Source: Rhodoplanes sp046000175 (GTDB taxonomy: Bacteria > Pseudomonadota > Alphaproteobacteria > Rhizobiales > Xanthobacteraceae). Taken from it: a stretch of DNA of 64,000 nt. The notes below the pieces were generated by a model that was not told the DNA's origin, made no database searches, and was given only the letters and a program-made list of their open reading frames with translations. The stretch is taken from NCBI RefSeq assembly GCF_046000175.1, contig NZ_JBEOMB010000008.1, forward strand, positions 62,001-126,000, given 5' to 3'. The translations under genes were made by a program, and so were the position numbers. Of the stretch, positions 63,876 through 64,000 are shown one piece after another. The first letter of the stretch is position 1, and each line of letters starts with the position of its first letter.

Positions 63876-64000
63876 GTGCGTGTGCTCGCCATCGATACCG
63901 CGCTCGCGGCCTGTTCCGCCGCGGTCTTCGACCTCGGTCGCGGCGGCGTGCTGGCGCACGAATCGCTCCTGATGGAGCGCGGCCACGCCGAGGCGCTGAT
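63876..64000 (+). CDS. tsaB: tRNA threonylcarbamoyladenosine biosynthesis protein TsaB, N-terminal part (truncated by window edge)
   Basis: 41 codons are visible from GTG 63876: VRVLAIDTALAACSAAVFDL, then ESLLMERGHAEAL. The ASKHA-type start (LAIDTA..ACS.AV) and GHAEAL match TsaB. It acts with TsaD/TsaE to make t6A37 in tRNA. The NFU-tsaB neighbourhood is common in Hyphomicrobiales. Confidence 0.85.
   Translation, partial: MRVLAIDTALAACSAAVFDLGRGGVLAHESLLMERGHAEAL

Overview
The window is one contiguous piece of a high-GC alphaproteobacterial chromosome. Gene content and order point to the Hyphomicrobiales (Rhizobiales), near the Bradyrhizobium/Rhodopseudomonas/Rhodoplanes group: FixLJ/FixK next to a cbb3 oxidase, a split F0 operon with b and b' subunits, AddAB instead of RecBCD, and rpsT just upstream of dnaA. 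The genus is inferred; there is no rRNA, and I saw no tRNA, CRISPR array, insertion sequence or phage gene.

Layout. (1) 1-8183, minus strand: a microaerobic-respiration block, fixL-fixJ, a single-domain response regulator, a fixK-type regulator, an AbrB-family membrane protein and ccoNOQP (ccoP cut by the window edge). An FNR/FixK box lies in front of ccoN. The expected cascade is FixL to FixJ to FixK to ccoNOQP, but the FixL-like PAS domain appears to lack the heme-ligand histidine. (2) 8386-14107: a very large symporter-histidine kinase-receiver hybrid, a convergent LuxR-type response regulator, a YjbQ protein and a small periplasmic protein. (3) 14387-17189: the F0 ATP synthase operon atpI-B-E-F'-F with a strong terminator. 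(4) 17190-33456: several palindromic repeats, a lipoprotein, thrC / M16 protease / acetyltransferase, addB-addA-trxA, idi, a cupin, a polysaccharide-export lipoprotein, msrA and rpsT. (5) 33457-42818: a replication block, a long gene-free stretch and then dnaA, an inserted glycosyltransferase-like gene, dnaN, recF and gyrB. (6) 43108-49554: a periplasmic protein built from a duplicated unknown domain, a tyrosine-phenol-lyase-like PLP enzyme with altered cofactor-site residues, a DUF411 protein, a SOUL protein and an ACT/PFL (UPF0237/UPF0210) pair. (7) 49837-54567: the most notable accessory unit, a complete phosphite uptake and oxidation operon (phnCDE-type ABC transporter, PtxD-like phosphite dehydrogenase, PtxE-like LysR regulator) behind a well-formed candidate Pho box. 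(8) 55046-64000: an MBL-fold protein, a coiled-coil membrane protein, a PfkB kinase, murJ, trpS, a universal stress protein, an NFU-type Fe-S protein, a lone HicB antitoxin and the start of tsaB.

Two themes cut across the window. First, many intergenic spaces hold imperfect palindromes of about 70-180 bp in at least four families; some sit inside what look like operons (addB/addA, dnaN/recF, ACT/PFL, phnE/ptxD). Second, short perfect tandem repeats sit next to gene ends or starts (after fixK, before atpF', after trxA). Because of the high GC content, very long open frames occur antisense to real genes and were discarded. Start sites were chosen from Shine-Dalgarno spacing, overlap with neighbours and family length.
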